NCBI RefSeq assembly: GCF_002949735.1
Contig: NZ_CP026681.1
Span: 3,596,001 to 3,660,000 of the forward strand
Origin: Nostoc sp. 'Peltigera membranacea cyanobiont' N6
Lineage (GTDB): Bacteria; Cyanobacteriota; Cyanobacteriia; Cyanobacteriales; Nostocaceae
Length of the DNA: 64,000 bases
Reading direction: 5' to 3'
Under the pieces are notes generated by a model. The model saw only the letters and a list, made by a program, of their open reading frames with translations. It was not told the DNA's origin and searched no databases. Each line of letters begins with the position of its first letter. The first letter of the stretch is position 1. The position numbers and the translations under genes were made by a program. Below are positions 41,493-51,900 of the stretch, in pieces.

Positions 41493-43538
41493 ATGCAGAT
41501 GGAACCCAAAGTAAACATCCTCCTAGTGGATGATAAACTAGAAAATTTGCTAGCACTAGAAGCAATCCTGGAAAAACTAGGAGAGAATTTGGTGAGAGCG
41601 ACTTCTGGGGAAGAAGCTTTGAGGTGTCTGCTGCATCAAGACTTTGCAGTAATTTTGCTAGATGTGCAAATGCCAGGGATGGATGGCTTTGAAACTGCTA
41701 CCTTAATTCGGAATCGGGGGCGATCGCGTCACACTCCTATTATCTTTCTCACCGCCTTTAGCACTAGCGACCAAATGCTGTTTAAAGGCTATGCCTTGGG
41801 TGCAGTTGATTATTTACTCAAACCATTAGACCCCAATATTTTGACTTCCAAAGTCACAGTATTCGTAGAACTATTTAAGAAAACAGAAGCCGTCAAGCAA
41901 CAAACTGCACAATTAGTAGCTGTGAATGGGTCACTCAGGCAAAGTGAAGAACGATTGCGATCGCTGAGTACCTGTTCGCCCGTCGGCATTTTTGAAATTG
42001 ATACTGAAGGAGGATGTAGATATACAAATCCTCGCTACCAAGCAATTTGTGGCTTGAAAGCAGCAGAGAGTTTAGAAAAAAGCTGGCTAGAATCTGTTCA
42101 TCCAGAAGATAGAGAACAAGCAGTTGCCAGTTGGTCTAGCTACATTTATTATGGCCGTGACTACTCTGAAGAGTTTCGCTTTCAAACTGCTCAAGGCATC
42201 GTCCGTTGGGTTCAGGTTCGCTCATCACCGATGCTTTCCGGTCAAGGGGAATTGTTGGGATATGTCGGCACTCTCGAAGATATTACTGAACGGAAGCAAG
42301 CAGAAGAAGTCCGCGCTCAAGTAATTCGAGAACAAACCGCACGACAAGAAGCAGAAGCCGCAAATCGAATGAAAGATGAGTTTCTTGCCGTTCTCTCCCA
42401 CGAACTCCGCACACCCCTAACCTCGATGCTGGGCTGGTCAAAAATTCTCCGCTCTAAGAAACTTGACGACAAAGCCACTTCTCGCGCTCTAGAAGCCATT
42501 GAACGCAATGCTATATCTCAGATGCAACTAATTGAGGATATCTTAGATGTATCCCGGATTATCCGCGGACAGTTGCGGTTAAATGTATCTGCGGTGAATC
42601 TCATCTCGGTTATGGAGGCAGCCTTAGAAGCAGTGCGTCCCCTAGCAGATCCAAAAGAAATTCTATTAAATACTATGTTAGATACTTCGGTAGGGTCAGT
42701 TTATGGCGATCCAGCGCGGTTACAGCAAATAGTATGGAATCTACTAACTAATGCCATTAAGTTTACCCCCAAGGGCGGCAGGGTAGAAGTGAATCTGTCA
42801 GTAGTCTGGGGTGAAGAACAACAAACAACTAAAAAATACGCCCAAATTAAAGTTATCGATACAGGTATTGGTATAAGTTCCGAGTTTTTACCGAAAGTAT
42901 TTGAGCGTTTCCGGCAAGCAGACAGCACCACAACGCGATCGCACAATGGATTAGGACTAGGACTAGCGATCGTCCGTCATTTAGTGGAACTGCATAAAGG
43001 TATAATATTTGCCCAAAGTCCAGGCACTGGACAAGGGGCAACCTTCACTGTGAAACTGCCACTGCTACAAGACAATCGGAGTAATAGGGGAAATAGAGAA
43101 GCCACAGGAGAAATTTCTTCTTCTGTGGCATCGACACCCCTTGCTGGATTAAGGGTTTTAGTTGTAGATGATGAAGCAGATACCCGTAACTTTCTCAGTT
43201 TTATGTTTGAGGAGTATGGGGCATTTGCCATTGCAGTAGCATCAGTTGATGAAGCGCTAGCAGTGCTTGAACAAGCAAAAGCAGATATCCTGATTAGCGA
43301 CATCGGTATGTCAGAGCAAGATGGTTATACGCTGATTCGCAAACTCCGCTCTTTAGAACCAGAAAAAGGTGGATGTATTCCAGCGATCGCTTTAACAGCA
43401 TACACACGAGAGGAAGACCGCTTAGAAGCTCTTTCAGCAGGGTTTCAGCAGCATTTATCTAAGCCAATAGACCCCACTAAATTAATTGCGATGGTTGCCA
43501 ATGTATTAAAGCTACCTGTGGAAGTTCCAGTGAGTTGA
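41493..43538 (+). CDS. Hybrid histidine kinase REC-PAS-HisKA-HATPase-REC
   Basis: This 681-residue soluble hybrid kinase starts at the ATG at 41493 (GGAA upstream). In order it has an N-terminal receiver with phospho-acceptor Asp in VILLDVQMPGMDG, a PAS/PAC domain (about 155-275, ending EDITERKQAEEV), a HisKA domain with the H-box VLSHELRTPLTSMLGW, an ATPase domain with DTGIGI and a closing GLGLGLAIVRHLV, and a C-terminal receiver (VLVVDDEADT, DILISDIGMSEQDGY, KPID). With four bases between them, it is almost certainly co-transcribed with cheB. Confidence 0.93.
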   Translation: MQMEPKVNILLVDDKLENLLALEAILEKLGENLVRATSGEEALRCLLHQDFAVILLDVQMPGMDGFETATLIRNRGRSRHTPIIFLTAFSTSDQMLFKGYALGAVDYLLKPLDPNILTSKVTVFVELFKKTEAVKQQTAQLVAVNGSLRQSEERLRSLSTCSPVGIFEIDTEGGCRYTNPRYQAICGLKAAESLEKSWLESVHPEDREQAVASWSSYIYYGRDYSEEFRFQTAQGIVRWVQVRSSPMLSGQGELLGYVGTLEDITERKQAEEVRAQVIREQTARQEAEAANRMKDEFLAVLSHELRTPLTSMLGWSKILRSKKLDDKATSRALEAIERNAISQMQLIEDILDVSRIIRGQLRLNVSAVNLISVMEAALEAVRPLADPKEILLNTMLDTSVGSVYGDPARLQQIVWNLLTNAIKFTPKGGRVEVNLSVVWGEEQQTTKKYAQIKVIDTGIGISSEFLPKVFERFRQADSTTTRSHNGLGLGLAIVRHLVELHKGIIFAQSPGTGQGATFTVKLPLLQDNRSNRGNREATGEISSSVASTPLAGLRVLVVDDEADTRNFLSFMFEEYGAFAIAVASVDEALAVLEQAKADILISDIGMSEQDGYTLIRKLRSLEPEKGGCIPAIALTAYTREEDRLEALSAGFQQHLSKPIDPTKLIAMVANVLKLPVEVPVS

Positions 43539-43574
43539 TTTTGAACTGGGGAATGGGGAATGACATAACTAATA

Positions 43575-43602
43575 CCCAATCCCCAATCCCCAATCCCCAA
43601 TC
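43575..43602. repeat. Heptamer repeat CCCCAAT
   Basis: Four units of CCCCAAT lie between the kinase stop and the DUF2237 stop, and the last base pair overlaps the DUF2237 stop codon. This is an STRR. Confidence 0.8.
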
Positions 43603-43972
43603 AAGAAGAAGTTACAGCATGTTTTTTCAATTCATCTAGAGAAACCACTTCCAAAGCTCTAGCATGGGTTGCAGAGAGGATGACGGGTGGAGCAACGCCA
43701 GCTTCTAGGGCTTCTTGCCAGCGAGAAGCACACAAACACCAGCGATCGCCAGGCTTCAATCCAGGAAAATTAAAATCAGGAACAGGTGTGCTTAAGTCGT
43801 TCCCCTGCGATTTGGTGAACTCCAGAAATTCTAAGGTCACTTCGGCACATACGACGTGCGACCCGAAATCCTGGCCGCCTGTGCGACAAAAACCATCGCG
43901 GTAAAACCCAGTCATGGGAGAAGTGCAACAGGCTTCTAGGTTTCCATCAATTACATTTTTAGCTTCTATCAT
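43601..43972 (-). CDS. DUF2237 family protein
   Basis: This 123-residue protein of the DUF2237 family is counted from ATG 43972 (MIEAKNV), where homologues begin; ATG 43990 is possible but lies inside a transposase remnant. Conserved blocks are CCTSPMTGFYRDGFC, SHVVCAEVTLEFLEFTKSQGNDLSTP and GLKPGDRWCLCASRWQEA. Several cysteines suggest metal binding or a disulphide. The family has no established function. The native promoter may have been displaced by the IS remnant directly upstream. Confidence 0.78.
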   Translation of the reverse strand: MIEAKNVIDGNLEACCTSPMTGFYRDGFCRTGGQDFGSHVVCAEVTLEFLEFTKSQGNDLSTPVPDFNFPGLKPGDRWCLCASRWQEALEAGVAPPVILSATHARALEVVSLDELKKHAVTSS

Positions 43973-43986
43973 AGTTACAGCAATTT

Positions 43987-44228
43987 TCATGTAAATAGAC
44001 CACAGTTGTTGAACCAACCGAAGGCATCATCTTCGGTAATGTAATTGACCGCAACAGCTATTGCAAGGCCATCGTGATTCTAGTGAGCGTGCTTCACAGG
44101 AAGGGAGAAACTGCTTGAGTTTTGACCAACACAGTTCTATGGGGGATAAATCAGGAGAGTAGGGAGGCAAAAACTTTACTTTTGTACCGACGGACTCAAT
44201 TACAACTCTTACCAAAATAATGGGTAAA
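43987..44228 (-). pseudogene. IS630-family transposase C-terminal remnant
   Basis: The first part reads VRVVIESVGTKVKFLPPYSP and then DLSPIELCWSKLKQFL, the DDE-type C-terminal motif of IS630 transposases. A frameshift follows; the rest continues in another frame as ITEDDAFGWFNNCGLFT and then a stop. That stop overlaps the ATG at 43990. Only about 75 codons remain of roughly 350, with no intact ends. It is a degraded insertion sequence. Confidence 0.8.
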
Positions 44229-44230
44229 AA

Positions 44231-46360
44231 TTACCTATCAGAAGTCCCATTTGCATAAACTTCTGTTTTTGGAAGACTTACCAAGAGAGTTTGCTGCGGC
44301 GAAAGACTAATCTCGTAAGTCTCATTCCCAAGTAACACCTGGAACTTCATCGACTTCTCTTTGTCTACACCTACTTTTACAGATTTATTGATCCCCAAAG
44401 AGGGGCTTCCCCCAGACTCCTGTAGGCTAGAGTATTGGCTTGCTTTTGCTCCCTTATTCTCAGAGGAAAATCCCAAATCCCCGACATTTTCATCTTTTTT
44501 TGAAGCAGGTAACAGCGAGATATCAATCAAGGGTAAGGTAATCTTCAGTGTCGTACCTTGATGAAGTCCCGTACTCTCAAGAGTAATGCTGCCTCCCATG
44601 AGTTCAATTAAGTTTCGTGAAATTGCGAGTCCCAGTCCAGTCCCTTCAAACTGGCGCGTGGTTGTGCCATTTACCATCATAAAAGGGCGAAACAGTTTGT
44701 GTTGTTGCGCGGGATCAATTCCTATACCTGTATCTTTAACTATTACCACTACTTGAGATTTACCATTACTAGATTGAATTTCTGTAGCAATAGTGATACT
44801 TCCTGTGTCAGTGAACTTAGTGGCATTGCCGATAACATTAATCAGCACCTGCTTCAGTTTTGCCGCGTCTGCCTTAATTGGTATCGGTTGAGGATCTAAC
44901 TCACATTTCAATTGCAAGCCCTTCTGTTGAACATTAACTGATTGTAAATTAATCACCTCTAATAATATTTTTCGGAGGTCAAGAGGTGTAGTGATTACAG
45001 AAAGCTTACCTGCTTCAATTTTAGAAATGTCGAGTAAATCATTAATAATATTTAGCAAATGAATTGTTGTTTCATCAGCACGTTTAAGGAAGTCCAGTTC
45101 TTCTTCTCGGCTATCACATAAGCCATCTTCAACCACGCGAATGCAGTTAATAATAGTATGTAATGGGTTTCTCAACTCATGAGAAGTTGTAGCTAAAAAC
45201 TGGCTTTTTATCTGGTTAGCAGTTTTTGCTTCTTTCCAAGCTATTTCTAATTCTTCCGCCCCAGCTTTGAGCCGTTCTACCATTTGGTCTAATGCTTGAG
45301 CCAGTTGATTGAACTCCCGAATTTGGAAATTGTGCGGAACTGGTTGGGCGGCGTGGTGAGAGTGAATATTGAGAGCGTAATCTCGCAATTCTTCTACAGG
45401 GCGTGCCAAGTAAGGAGCTAGATATAGGGAGGCTAACAAACTTGCACCAATCAAACCAACGGTCAAAACAATGAGAATTAGTTTGATTTCCTCTAAACCA
45501 AAAAGCGCATTATCAACACTAGTAACAGCTAAGACTATCCATTTTTGCTGATGTTGTTGGGTGAGTGGATTTACAATAGCTGTATAGCCAGCTACTAATT
45601 CGTTTCCCTCTTTAAAAGACAAATTTATCGAATCGTTTTTTCCGGCAATGGCATTTTTAATTATGCTCTTGAGTTGGGAATAATTTGGATGTTGATTGAT
45701 ATTAGTTCCCACCCAGTCTGTGAAGGGATGTGCCAAAATCGTCCCATCTTCAGCAATCACTACCATAGCGCCTGTGAGCGATCCCGGCTGATTTCTGGTT
45801 TGTTGGTACAATGCAGACTGAATACTTAAGCTGTAAACTAAATTTCTGCGGCTATCGGAGACTGGTGCAGATACCACTAATTGCAATTGATTCTGTGTGT
45901 TTCTTTTTCCAGTCATTCCTGCTTTGGGCGGGAAGATTGCTTTGACATCAATTCCATCACTAGGCAAAGGTAATGTCAACTCCCCAATAGCCCTATCGCC
46001 ACAGCTACTGGCAATTATTTTCTGGTTTAGCAGATCCGTTAATTGGATACACTCAATATTGGCTGGAAGTTGTTGCTTTAGCTGCGTGAGAATTTCTTGC
46101 TCTTGTATAGGCGAACTCGACGGAATCACCGTTGTTTTGCTTACACTCAGCAAATTAGCTTTTAAGATTGCGATCGCATCGCCAATTCTCTCTCCCTTAC
46201 TGATGGCGCTTTCTGTTAAATTTTGACGAGCGGTTCCCAATATGCTAGAACGTGCCTTATTCAAGGCAACAATCTCCCCTATAAGTAAAACTGGAACGAA
46301 CAGCAGCAATATTCTCGTTACTAAAATTCGACGAAAGGAAGATTGGCGGTAATTAGTCAT
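44231..46360 (-). CDS. Cache-HAMP membrane histidine kinase
   Basis: This 709-residue kinase starts at the ATG at 46360. A first membrane segment (about 12-32) leads to a large extracytoplasmic Cache-like sensor (about 40-270, with TGAMVVIAEDGTILAHPFTDW), a second segment near 285-305 and a HAMP region. Then come HisKA with H-box TSHELRNPLHTIINCI and an ATPase domain with DTGIGIDP and GLGLAISRNLIELMGG. A C-terminal extension of about 90 residues holds KFQVLLGNETYEISLS. It has no receiver or regulator gene next to it, so the partner is elsewhere. Confidence 0.92.
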   Translation of the reverse strand: MTNYRQSSFRRILVTRILLLFVPVLLIGEIVALNKARSSILGTARQNLTESAISKGERIGDAIAILKANLLSVSKTTVIPSSSPIQEQEILTQLKQQLPANIECIQLTDLLNQKIIASSCGDRAIGELTLPLPSDGIDVKAIFPPKAGMTGKRNTQNQLQLVVSAPVSDSRRNLVYSLSIQSALYQQTRNQPGSLTGAMVVIAEDGTILAHPFTDWVGTNINQHPNYSQLKSIIKNAIAGKNDSINLSFKEGNELVAGYTAIVNPLTQQHQQKWIVLAVTSVDNALFGLEEIKLILIVLTVGLIGASLLASLYLAPYLARPVEELRDYALNIHSHHAAQPVPHNFQIREFNQLAQALDQMVERLKAGAEELEIAWKEAKTANQIKSQFLATTSHELRNPLHTIINCIRVVEDGLCDSREEELDFLKRADETTIHLLNIINDLLDISKIEAGKLSVITTPLDLRKILLEVINLQSVNVQQKGLQLKCELDPQPIPIKADAAKLKQVLINVIGNATKFTDTGSITIATEIQSSNGKSQVVVIVKDTGIGIDPAQQHKLFRPFMMVNGTTTRQFEGTGLGLAISRNLIELMGGSITLESTGLHQGTTLKITLPLIDISLLPASKKDENVGDLGFSSENKGAKASQYSSLQESGGSPSLGINKSVKVGVDKEKSMKFQVLLGNETYEISLSPQQTLLVSLPKTEVYANGTSDR

Positions 46361-46655
46361 CAAGTGTCTCACTTTGCATCTGCAAACCACAACAGCAAAG
46401 ATATGTAATTAGACTGGCTAGATGAGACATTTTATTAAATTATCAGAATTTTATTTTCAATGTTTAAAAATAACAAATTGCTATAATTCAAAAAGAAACG
46501 TGGTATACCAAAACTCGTATATGCTAGATTTAAAAGCTGTTCTGGTTGCATATAAATACAGTGATAAAATTGTAAAAAAATAACTTGCAAGCATGGATTT
46601 TTTTTGAGAATCTACATACGAACAAAGAAAATATTCAAACTATCAAATCAATTTA

Positions 46656-47396
46656 ATGTTGCAACATCGTCCTCATACTACAGTTGTTTTAGCAATGAGT
46701 GCAGATGGTAAGATAGCAGATTTTAGGCGATCGCCTGCTCGGTTTGGTTCAAGGGCTGATAAAGCACATCTAGAAAAACAAATCGCTACCTCTGATGCGG
46801 TTTTATTCGGTGCTGGTACTCTCCGGGCCTATGGAACAACACTTACTGTATCAGATCCAACTCTAGTGCAACTTCGGGCACAAGAAGGGAAGCCTCCGCA
46901 GCCAGTTCATATAGTGACTACACACTCTGGAAACCTCAATCCGGAAATTAACTTTTTTAAGCAACCAGTTAGACGCTGGCTACTCACGACAACACAGGGA
47001 ACACTTTCATGGAAAGGACGTTTACAGACGCTTCCCGCAACTCTGGGAACCGGGGCACAAGAGTGTCCTCCAGAATTTGAGCAGATTCTGGTTTTTGAAA
47101 CACCAAGGCGAGAAATTGACATTTTCGCAGCTTTGAAGCATCTAGCCAATATAGATATAGCACGGTTGGTGGTCTTGGGTGGAGGTGAATTAGTCGCTTC
47201 CCTGCTGGGCTTAGATTTAATCGATGAATTATGGTTAACTGTCTGTCCTCTGATTTTAGGTGGTAGTACCGCACCTACACCTGTAGAAGGGAAAGGATTT
47301 TTACCCGATTTAGCTCCCAAGTTGCAACTTTTAGAAGTTCATACAGTTGAGCAAGAAGTGTTTTTGCACTATCGCCTGCAACGACCAGCAGATTAG
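46656..47396 (+). CDS. RibD-like reductase (dihydrofolate reductase fold)
   Basis: This 246-residue protein of the RibD C-terminal/HTP reductase family has PHTTVVLAMSADGKIAD at the N-terminus, SDAVLFGAGTLRAYGTTL, and ARLVVLGGGELVASLL with the later CPLILGGSTAPT. Such enzymes reduce the ribosyl side chain of a riboflavin precursor with NADPH. The deaminase domain of RibD is absent, so this is either the separate reductase for riboflavin synthesis or a related reductase of unknown substrate. It stands alone. Confidence 0.87.
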   Translation: MLQHRPHTTVVLAMSADGKIADFRRSPARFGSRADKAHLEKQIATSDAVLFGAGTLRAYGTTLTVSDPTLVQLRAQEGKPPQPVHIVTTHSGNLNPEINFFKQPVRRWLLTTTQGTLSWKGRLQTLPATLGTGAQECPPEFEQILVFETPRREIDIFAALKHLANIDIARLVVLGGGELVASLLGLDLIDELWLTVCPLILGGSTAPTPVEGKGFLPDLAPKLQLLEVHTVEQEVFLHYRLQRPAD

Positions 47397-47410
47397 ATTA
47401 CGCTAAATAA

Positions 47411-47541
47411 GGGATTGGGGATTGGGGATTGGGTATTGGGCATGGGGCATGGGTTATTCTCCTTATCCCCGTTGTCCCTCACTCTCTACTCCCCAGTCCC
47501 TAGTCCCCATCCCCAGTCCCCAATCCCCAGTCCCCCTAATA
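47411..47541. repeat. Low-complexity heptamer repeats before the FemAB-like gene
   Basis: Runs of GGGGATT and GGGTATT type units, then CCCCAGT/CCCCAAT units, fill the gap between the RibD-like stop and the start of the next gene. An ATG at 47422 reads through them in frame, but the encoded residues are only repeat translation. Confidence 0.8.
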
Positions 47542-48723
47542 GTGGAACAACTTAAGCCTCGCTATTCTGTCGTTTGGACGAACAAAATTGCTGAAGTACC
47601 CCAAAATGCCTGGAATGCTTTGGCAATGCCACTCAAAACGCCATTTTTAGAATGGGAGTGGCTAAACAATATTGAAACCTCTCAGAGTGCTACGGCTAAA
47701 ACTGGTTGGTTGCCAAATCACTTGACATTGTGGCGTGATAGAACACTGATTGCGGCTGCGCCACTTTATCTAAAAGGACATAGTTCTGGTGAATTTGTTT
47801 TCGATCACCAATGGGCAGAATTAGCCGATCGCATTGGAGTTCAATATTACCCAAAATTGCTGGGAATGACACCATTTACCCCGGCTGAAGGTTATCGATT
47901 TTTAATTGCCCCAGGAGAAGATGAGGATGAGATCGTAGCGATAATGGTGCATGAAATTGACACTTTTTGCTCTAAAAATCGGATTTCTGGGTGTCATTTT
48001 CTCTACGTCGATCCTCAATGGCGGCCGATGCTGGAACGGCATGGCTTTACAACTTGGCTGCACCACAGTTACGTTTGGGAAAATGCTGGGTTTAAAACTT
48101 TTGATGACTACTTGAAAGTTTTCAACGCCAATCAGCGCCGTAATATCAAGCGGGAACGCAAAGCTGTGGAGAAAGCAGGTTTACGATTGCAAGCGCTGAC
48201 TGGTGATGAAATTCCTTACTCTTTATTTCCTTCGATGTACCAGTTTTATGCTGACACCTGTGATAAGTTTGGCTGGTGGGGTAGCAAGTATCTCACACAG
48301 CGATTTTTTGAGCAGCTACACAATGATTATCGCCATCGAGTCTTGTTTGTCGCTGCATATAGCGAGGAAGATAACTCTCATCCTCTAGGAATGTCCTTTT
48401 GTTTGTTTAAAGGTGACAAACTCTATGGACGCTATTGGGGGAGTTTCCAAGAGATAGATTGTTTACATTTTGATGCTTGCTATTATGCGCCCATTGAGTG
48501 GGCGATCGCTAACAATATCCAAAGTTTTGATCCTGGTGCGGGTGGCCGCCACAAAAAACGGCGCGGTTTCCCCGCTATGCCCAATCACAGTTTGCACCGC
48601 TTTTACAACAATCGTCTAGGACAAATTATCCGTCCCTATATTAAGGAAGTGAATCAACTCGAACAGCAGGAAATTGAGGCGATTAATGCAGAGTTGCCAT
48701 TTAGTGATAAAAATCTTTCTTGA
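47542..48723 (+). CDS. FemAB/GNAT-like protein (DUF482)
   Basis: This 393-residue protein is best started at the GTG at 47542 (VEQLKPRYSVVW); an ATG 40 codons earlier reads through repeat sequence. It belongs to the DUF482 group of the GNAT superfamily, often labelled peptidoglycan biosynthesis-like. Conserved blocks are FLEWEWLNNIETSQS, HSYVWENAGFKTFDDYL, NANQRRNIKRERK, TCDKFGWW and GAGGRHKKRRGFPA. The cytosolic enzyme should transfer an acyl or aminoacyl group, but the substrate is not known. It is followed by a degraded family A element. Confidence 0.85.
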   Translation: MEQLKPRYSVVWTNKIAEVPQNAWNALAMPLKTPFLEWEWLNNIETSQSATAKTGWLPNHLTLWRDRTLIAAAPLYLKGHSSGEFVFDHQWAELADRIGVQYYPKLLGMTPFTPAEGYRFLIAPGEDEDEIVAIMVHEIDTFCSKNRISGCHFLYVDPQWRPMLERHGFTTWLHHSYVWENAGFKTFDDYLKVFNANQRRNIKRERKAVEKAGLRLQALTGDEIPYSLFPSMYQFYADTCDKFGWWGSKYLTQRFFEQLHNDYRHRVLFVAAYSEEDNSHPLGMSFCLFKGDKLYGRYWGSFQEIDCLHFDACYYAPIEWAIANNIQSFDPGAGGRHKKRRGFPAMPNHSLHRFYNNRLGQIIRPYIKEVNQLEQQEIEAINAELPFSDKNLS

Positions 48724-48940
48724 AAAGGGGTATTTTGACTTCATTTCCCCCCCTTTTTAACCCGCATTTATCACAAGCTTGAGGGGCAGAGGAGAAAGAA
48801 CTTGTACAAGAACTCTCCCCTGCTCCCCTGCACAAGCTAAGGCTTTGAGAGATATGGTGAGAAATCCAGGTTTAAGGCTGTAGGGGGGATCTAAAAGTAC
48901 CGAAAGTCCCAGTAAAAAACTTTTCAAACAACCTTTAAAC
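48717..48940. mobile_element. MITE-like element, family A, copy 3 (degraded)
   Basis: The right end CTTTTCAAACAACCTTTAA and the internal GGGGGGATCTAAAAGTACCG match family A. The left end (TTGAAAAGGGG) overlaps the stop codon of the FemAB-like gene. The middle is expanded with A/G-rich sequence. Confidence 0.5.
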
Positions 48941-48969
48941 CGTATTGCTTCAGCAATCTCCAATTCTGA

Positions 48970-51900
48970 TTAATTGGATAATAATCCGGCAATACTAGTC
49001 AATTCCATAATTTTCTCAAATTGAAATTCATGAGCTAAATTATTGATAAAATTTTGCAGTGCCACATTTTCTGAAGGGATTTGCTCAATCAACTCTAAAA
49101 TTAAGTCATCGCTACATTGGGCTGCGGCAGTATACAACTGGTTCACCCATTCAGGGGACATTTCAGACAACATAGGCACTAAATCTGCAAGATTTAAGAT
49201 TGATTCTGTTAGTCGTTGTTTTGAGTTTCTTATCTGATATTTATCTTCTTGATAAATATATTCAACTCCTAAATATTCGCTCAACTTTTCTAATAATTGT
49301 TCCTCGCGGAAAGGCTTGTTAATATAATCATCACAACCTGCTTTAATCATTGCCTCTCGCTGCTCCTCAAAGGCATTAGCCGTTAAGGCAATAATAATAG
49401 TCTGACAATTTGGAATTGAGGTTTCAACTCTCGCTTTAATAATTTGTGTGGCTTCGTAGCCGTCCATAATCGGCATCCGCATATCCATTAAAATCAGCTG
49501 TGGTTGCCATTCCTGCCAAAGTGCGATCGCTTCGGTCCCATTTGCCGCTTCCTGGACTACAAAGCCGATAGATGTCAGAATTTTCACTAGCACTAAACGG
49601 CTGTCTATGGAGTCATCAACCACCAAAATGCGGTATTCCTTTTGAGCAGGCGCTAAACTCAGAACTTGTCGTCTAATGTGCTCGATCTGGATTTCGCTGG
49701 CTGCGGCTAGACTAATTTGAATATCAAAAGCAAATTTACTTCCCTCGCCAATAATGCTGGTGACGCTAATATCTCCCCCCATTAGTTGCACGTATTTGCG
49801 GCTAATTGCTAAACCTAATCCTGTTCCCTGTTGCGATTTCCTGCCAGTTTCAGTTTGCCCAAAAGCTTCAAACAACAAGTCGATTTCTTGTGGGGCAATA
49901 CCGCAGGCGGTGTCTATAACCTCGAAGATTAGGGATTGGGCACAAGAGGCAGAGGGGAAGGGAGCAGGGAGCAAGGGGGATAATGAAGAATTACCTCTTT
50001 CCTCTTTTCTCTCGCCTCTCTGCTCCTCTGCTCCCCTACTCCCTACCCCCACCCGTAATATTACTCTGCCTGTATCGGTAAACTTGATTGCATTTCCCAA
50101 GAGGTTAAGCAAGACTTGACGCAGTTTGCTTTCGTCAACTTGGATATACTGAGGAAGGTGAGATGTATATTCAAATACTAGTTCTAATCCTTTGGAGGTG
50201 GCGCGGAAGCGTAACATCTCTTCGAGGTTTTCTAAGAGGCGAATTAAGTCAAAGCTGTTGAGGTTTAATGTTATTCTGCCGGCTTCAATTTTAGACATTT
50301 CCAGAATGTCGTTGATTAAGTTGAGGAGATGTTCGCCAGCCCGATTGATGATTGCTAGATTTTGCTGATGTTCAGCAGATAAAGCCCGATCGTGGCTCAT
50401 GACTTGGGTAAAACCAAGGATGGCGTTGAGTGGGGTACGTAGTTCGTGGCTCATGTTGGCAAGGAATTCGCTTTTGGCGCGGTTGGCAGCATCAGCAGCG
50501 ATCGCACCTTCTTGCAATGCTTGTGACTGCCTTTGAGTTTGGGCCAGCAATTGTGCTTGTTGGAGAGCAACACCCAACTGATTGCCAATTTGAACTACAA
50601 TGTTGATTTCTCCTGGTTTCCATTGCCGGGGAGCAGAATTTTGATAACTCGCTAGTAATCCCCAAAGCTGAGTACCATATAAGATTGGGACAATAATGTA
50701 GGCTTTTGCTTGAAAGCGTTCTAAAAGGCTGATGTAACAAGGATGAAACTCAGCGTTGTAAATGTCTGGGACACTGCGGAAACTTGCACCTTGGCTTGCT
50801 TGCAGATAAGGATCTTCCAGATTGTTATCCACGCTATCCAAGATTTTTGCTAGGCAACGATCGTTTTGTAAGACACCTTCTGTGAGGTTAGGGTCATTGT
50901 TGTGTTCTTCTATCAAAGAAATCCAACCATTACCCACAGACTCGGAGACAAATTCGCCATTCCATTGGGGATTGAAACGATAGACAACCACCCGATCGCA
51001 ATTAAGTACTTGCCGTAGTTCTTGGGTTGTAGCCGCAAATATAGTCTCTAAATCCAGTGTTTGGCGCATCCTTTGAATAACTTGGGCGATCGCTCTTTCC
51101 CGTTCTGCACTCTCACGCAGGGCTTCTTCTGCCAATTTTCTCTCGGTAATATCTGTAATCGTACCGATGTAGCCTTTGATTTCTCCATCATCTCGAAATT
51201 CTGGCAAAGCCTGACAAATTGCCCAGATGACTGTATTATCATTACGCAAAAAGCGATGTTCGTACTTATACGTGGTTTTAGCAGTTCTTGCTTGATTCCA
51301 TATCAAGAATAGCTGGTCGCGATCGTCTGGATGTACGGCTTTTGTCCAACCTTTTCCCAGAGACTCTTCTATACTGCATCCAGTAATCTCACTCCAGCGT
51401 TGATTAAAATATAAGACATTGCAATCTGCATCAGTATGAAATATACAAACTGGTGAAGCTTCTGCTAAAAGTTTATATTGCTGCCTACCTGACTGCAAAG
51501 CTAATTCCGCCAGTTTAGCATCGTTGATGTCTGCCCAATAACCAACACATTCTATAGGTTTACCAGCTTCATCGCGGATTAACCTCATCTTTTCGTAAAA
51601 CCAGTGATAAGTTCCGTCAGCATGTAACCATCGGTATTCATAAGAACTATACTCCTGCTCAACCAACTGAGAAAATTTTTCTGAGATCAGTTCAACATCT
51701 TCTGGATGGACGTGATGGAGCCAGAAACTGGGATTTTCCAGAAATTCCTGCGCTTCATACCCCACCATTGCCTTAACGTTCTTACTAATAAAAGTAGTGT
51801 TAAACTTGCCTGATGTTTTTTTGCTGCTATAAATCACCACAGGGCTAGAAGTGAGTAGATATTGTAGGCGTTCGTTGGCTAAACGCAGTTCTTGTTCGAC

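Noticed and set aside
47422..47541. N-terminal extension of the FemAB-like gene from an ATG at 47422
   Set aside because: The 40 extra residues are Pro/Ser/Gly repeats translated from heptamer DNA; the family alignment begins near the GTG at 47542.
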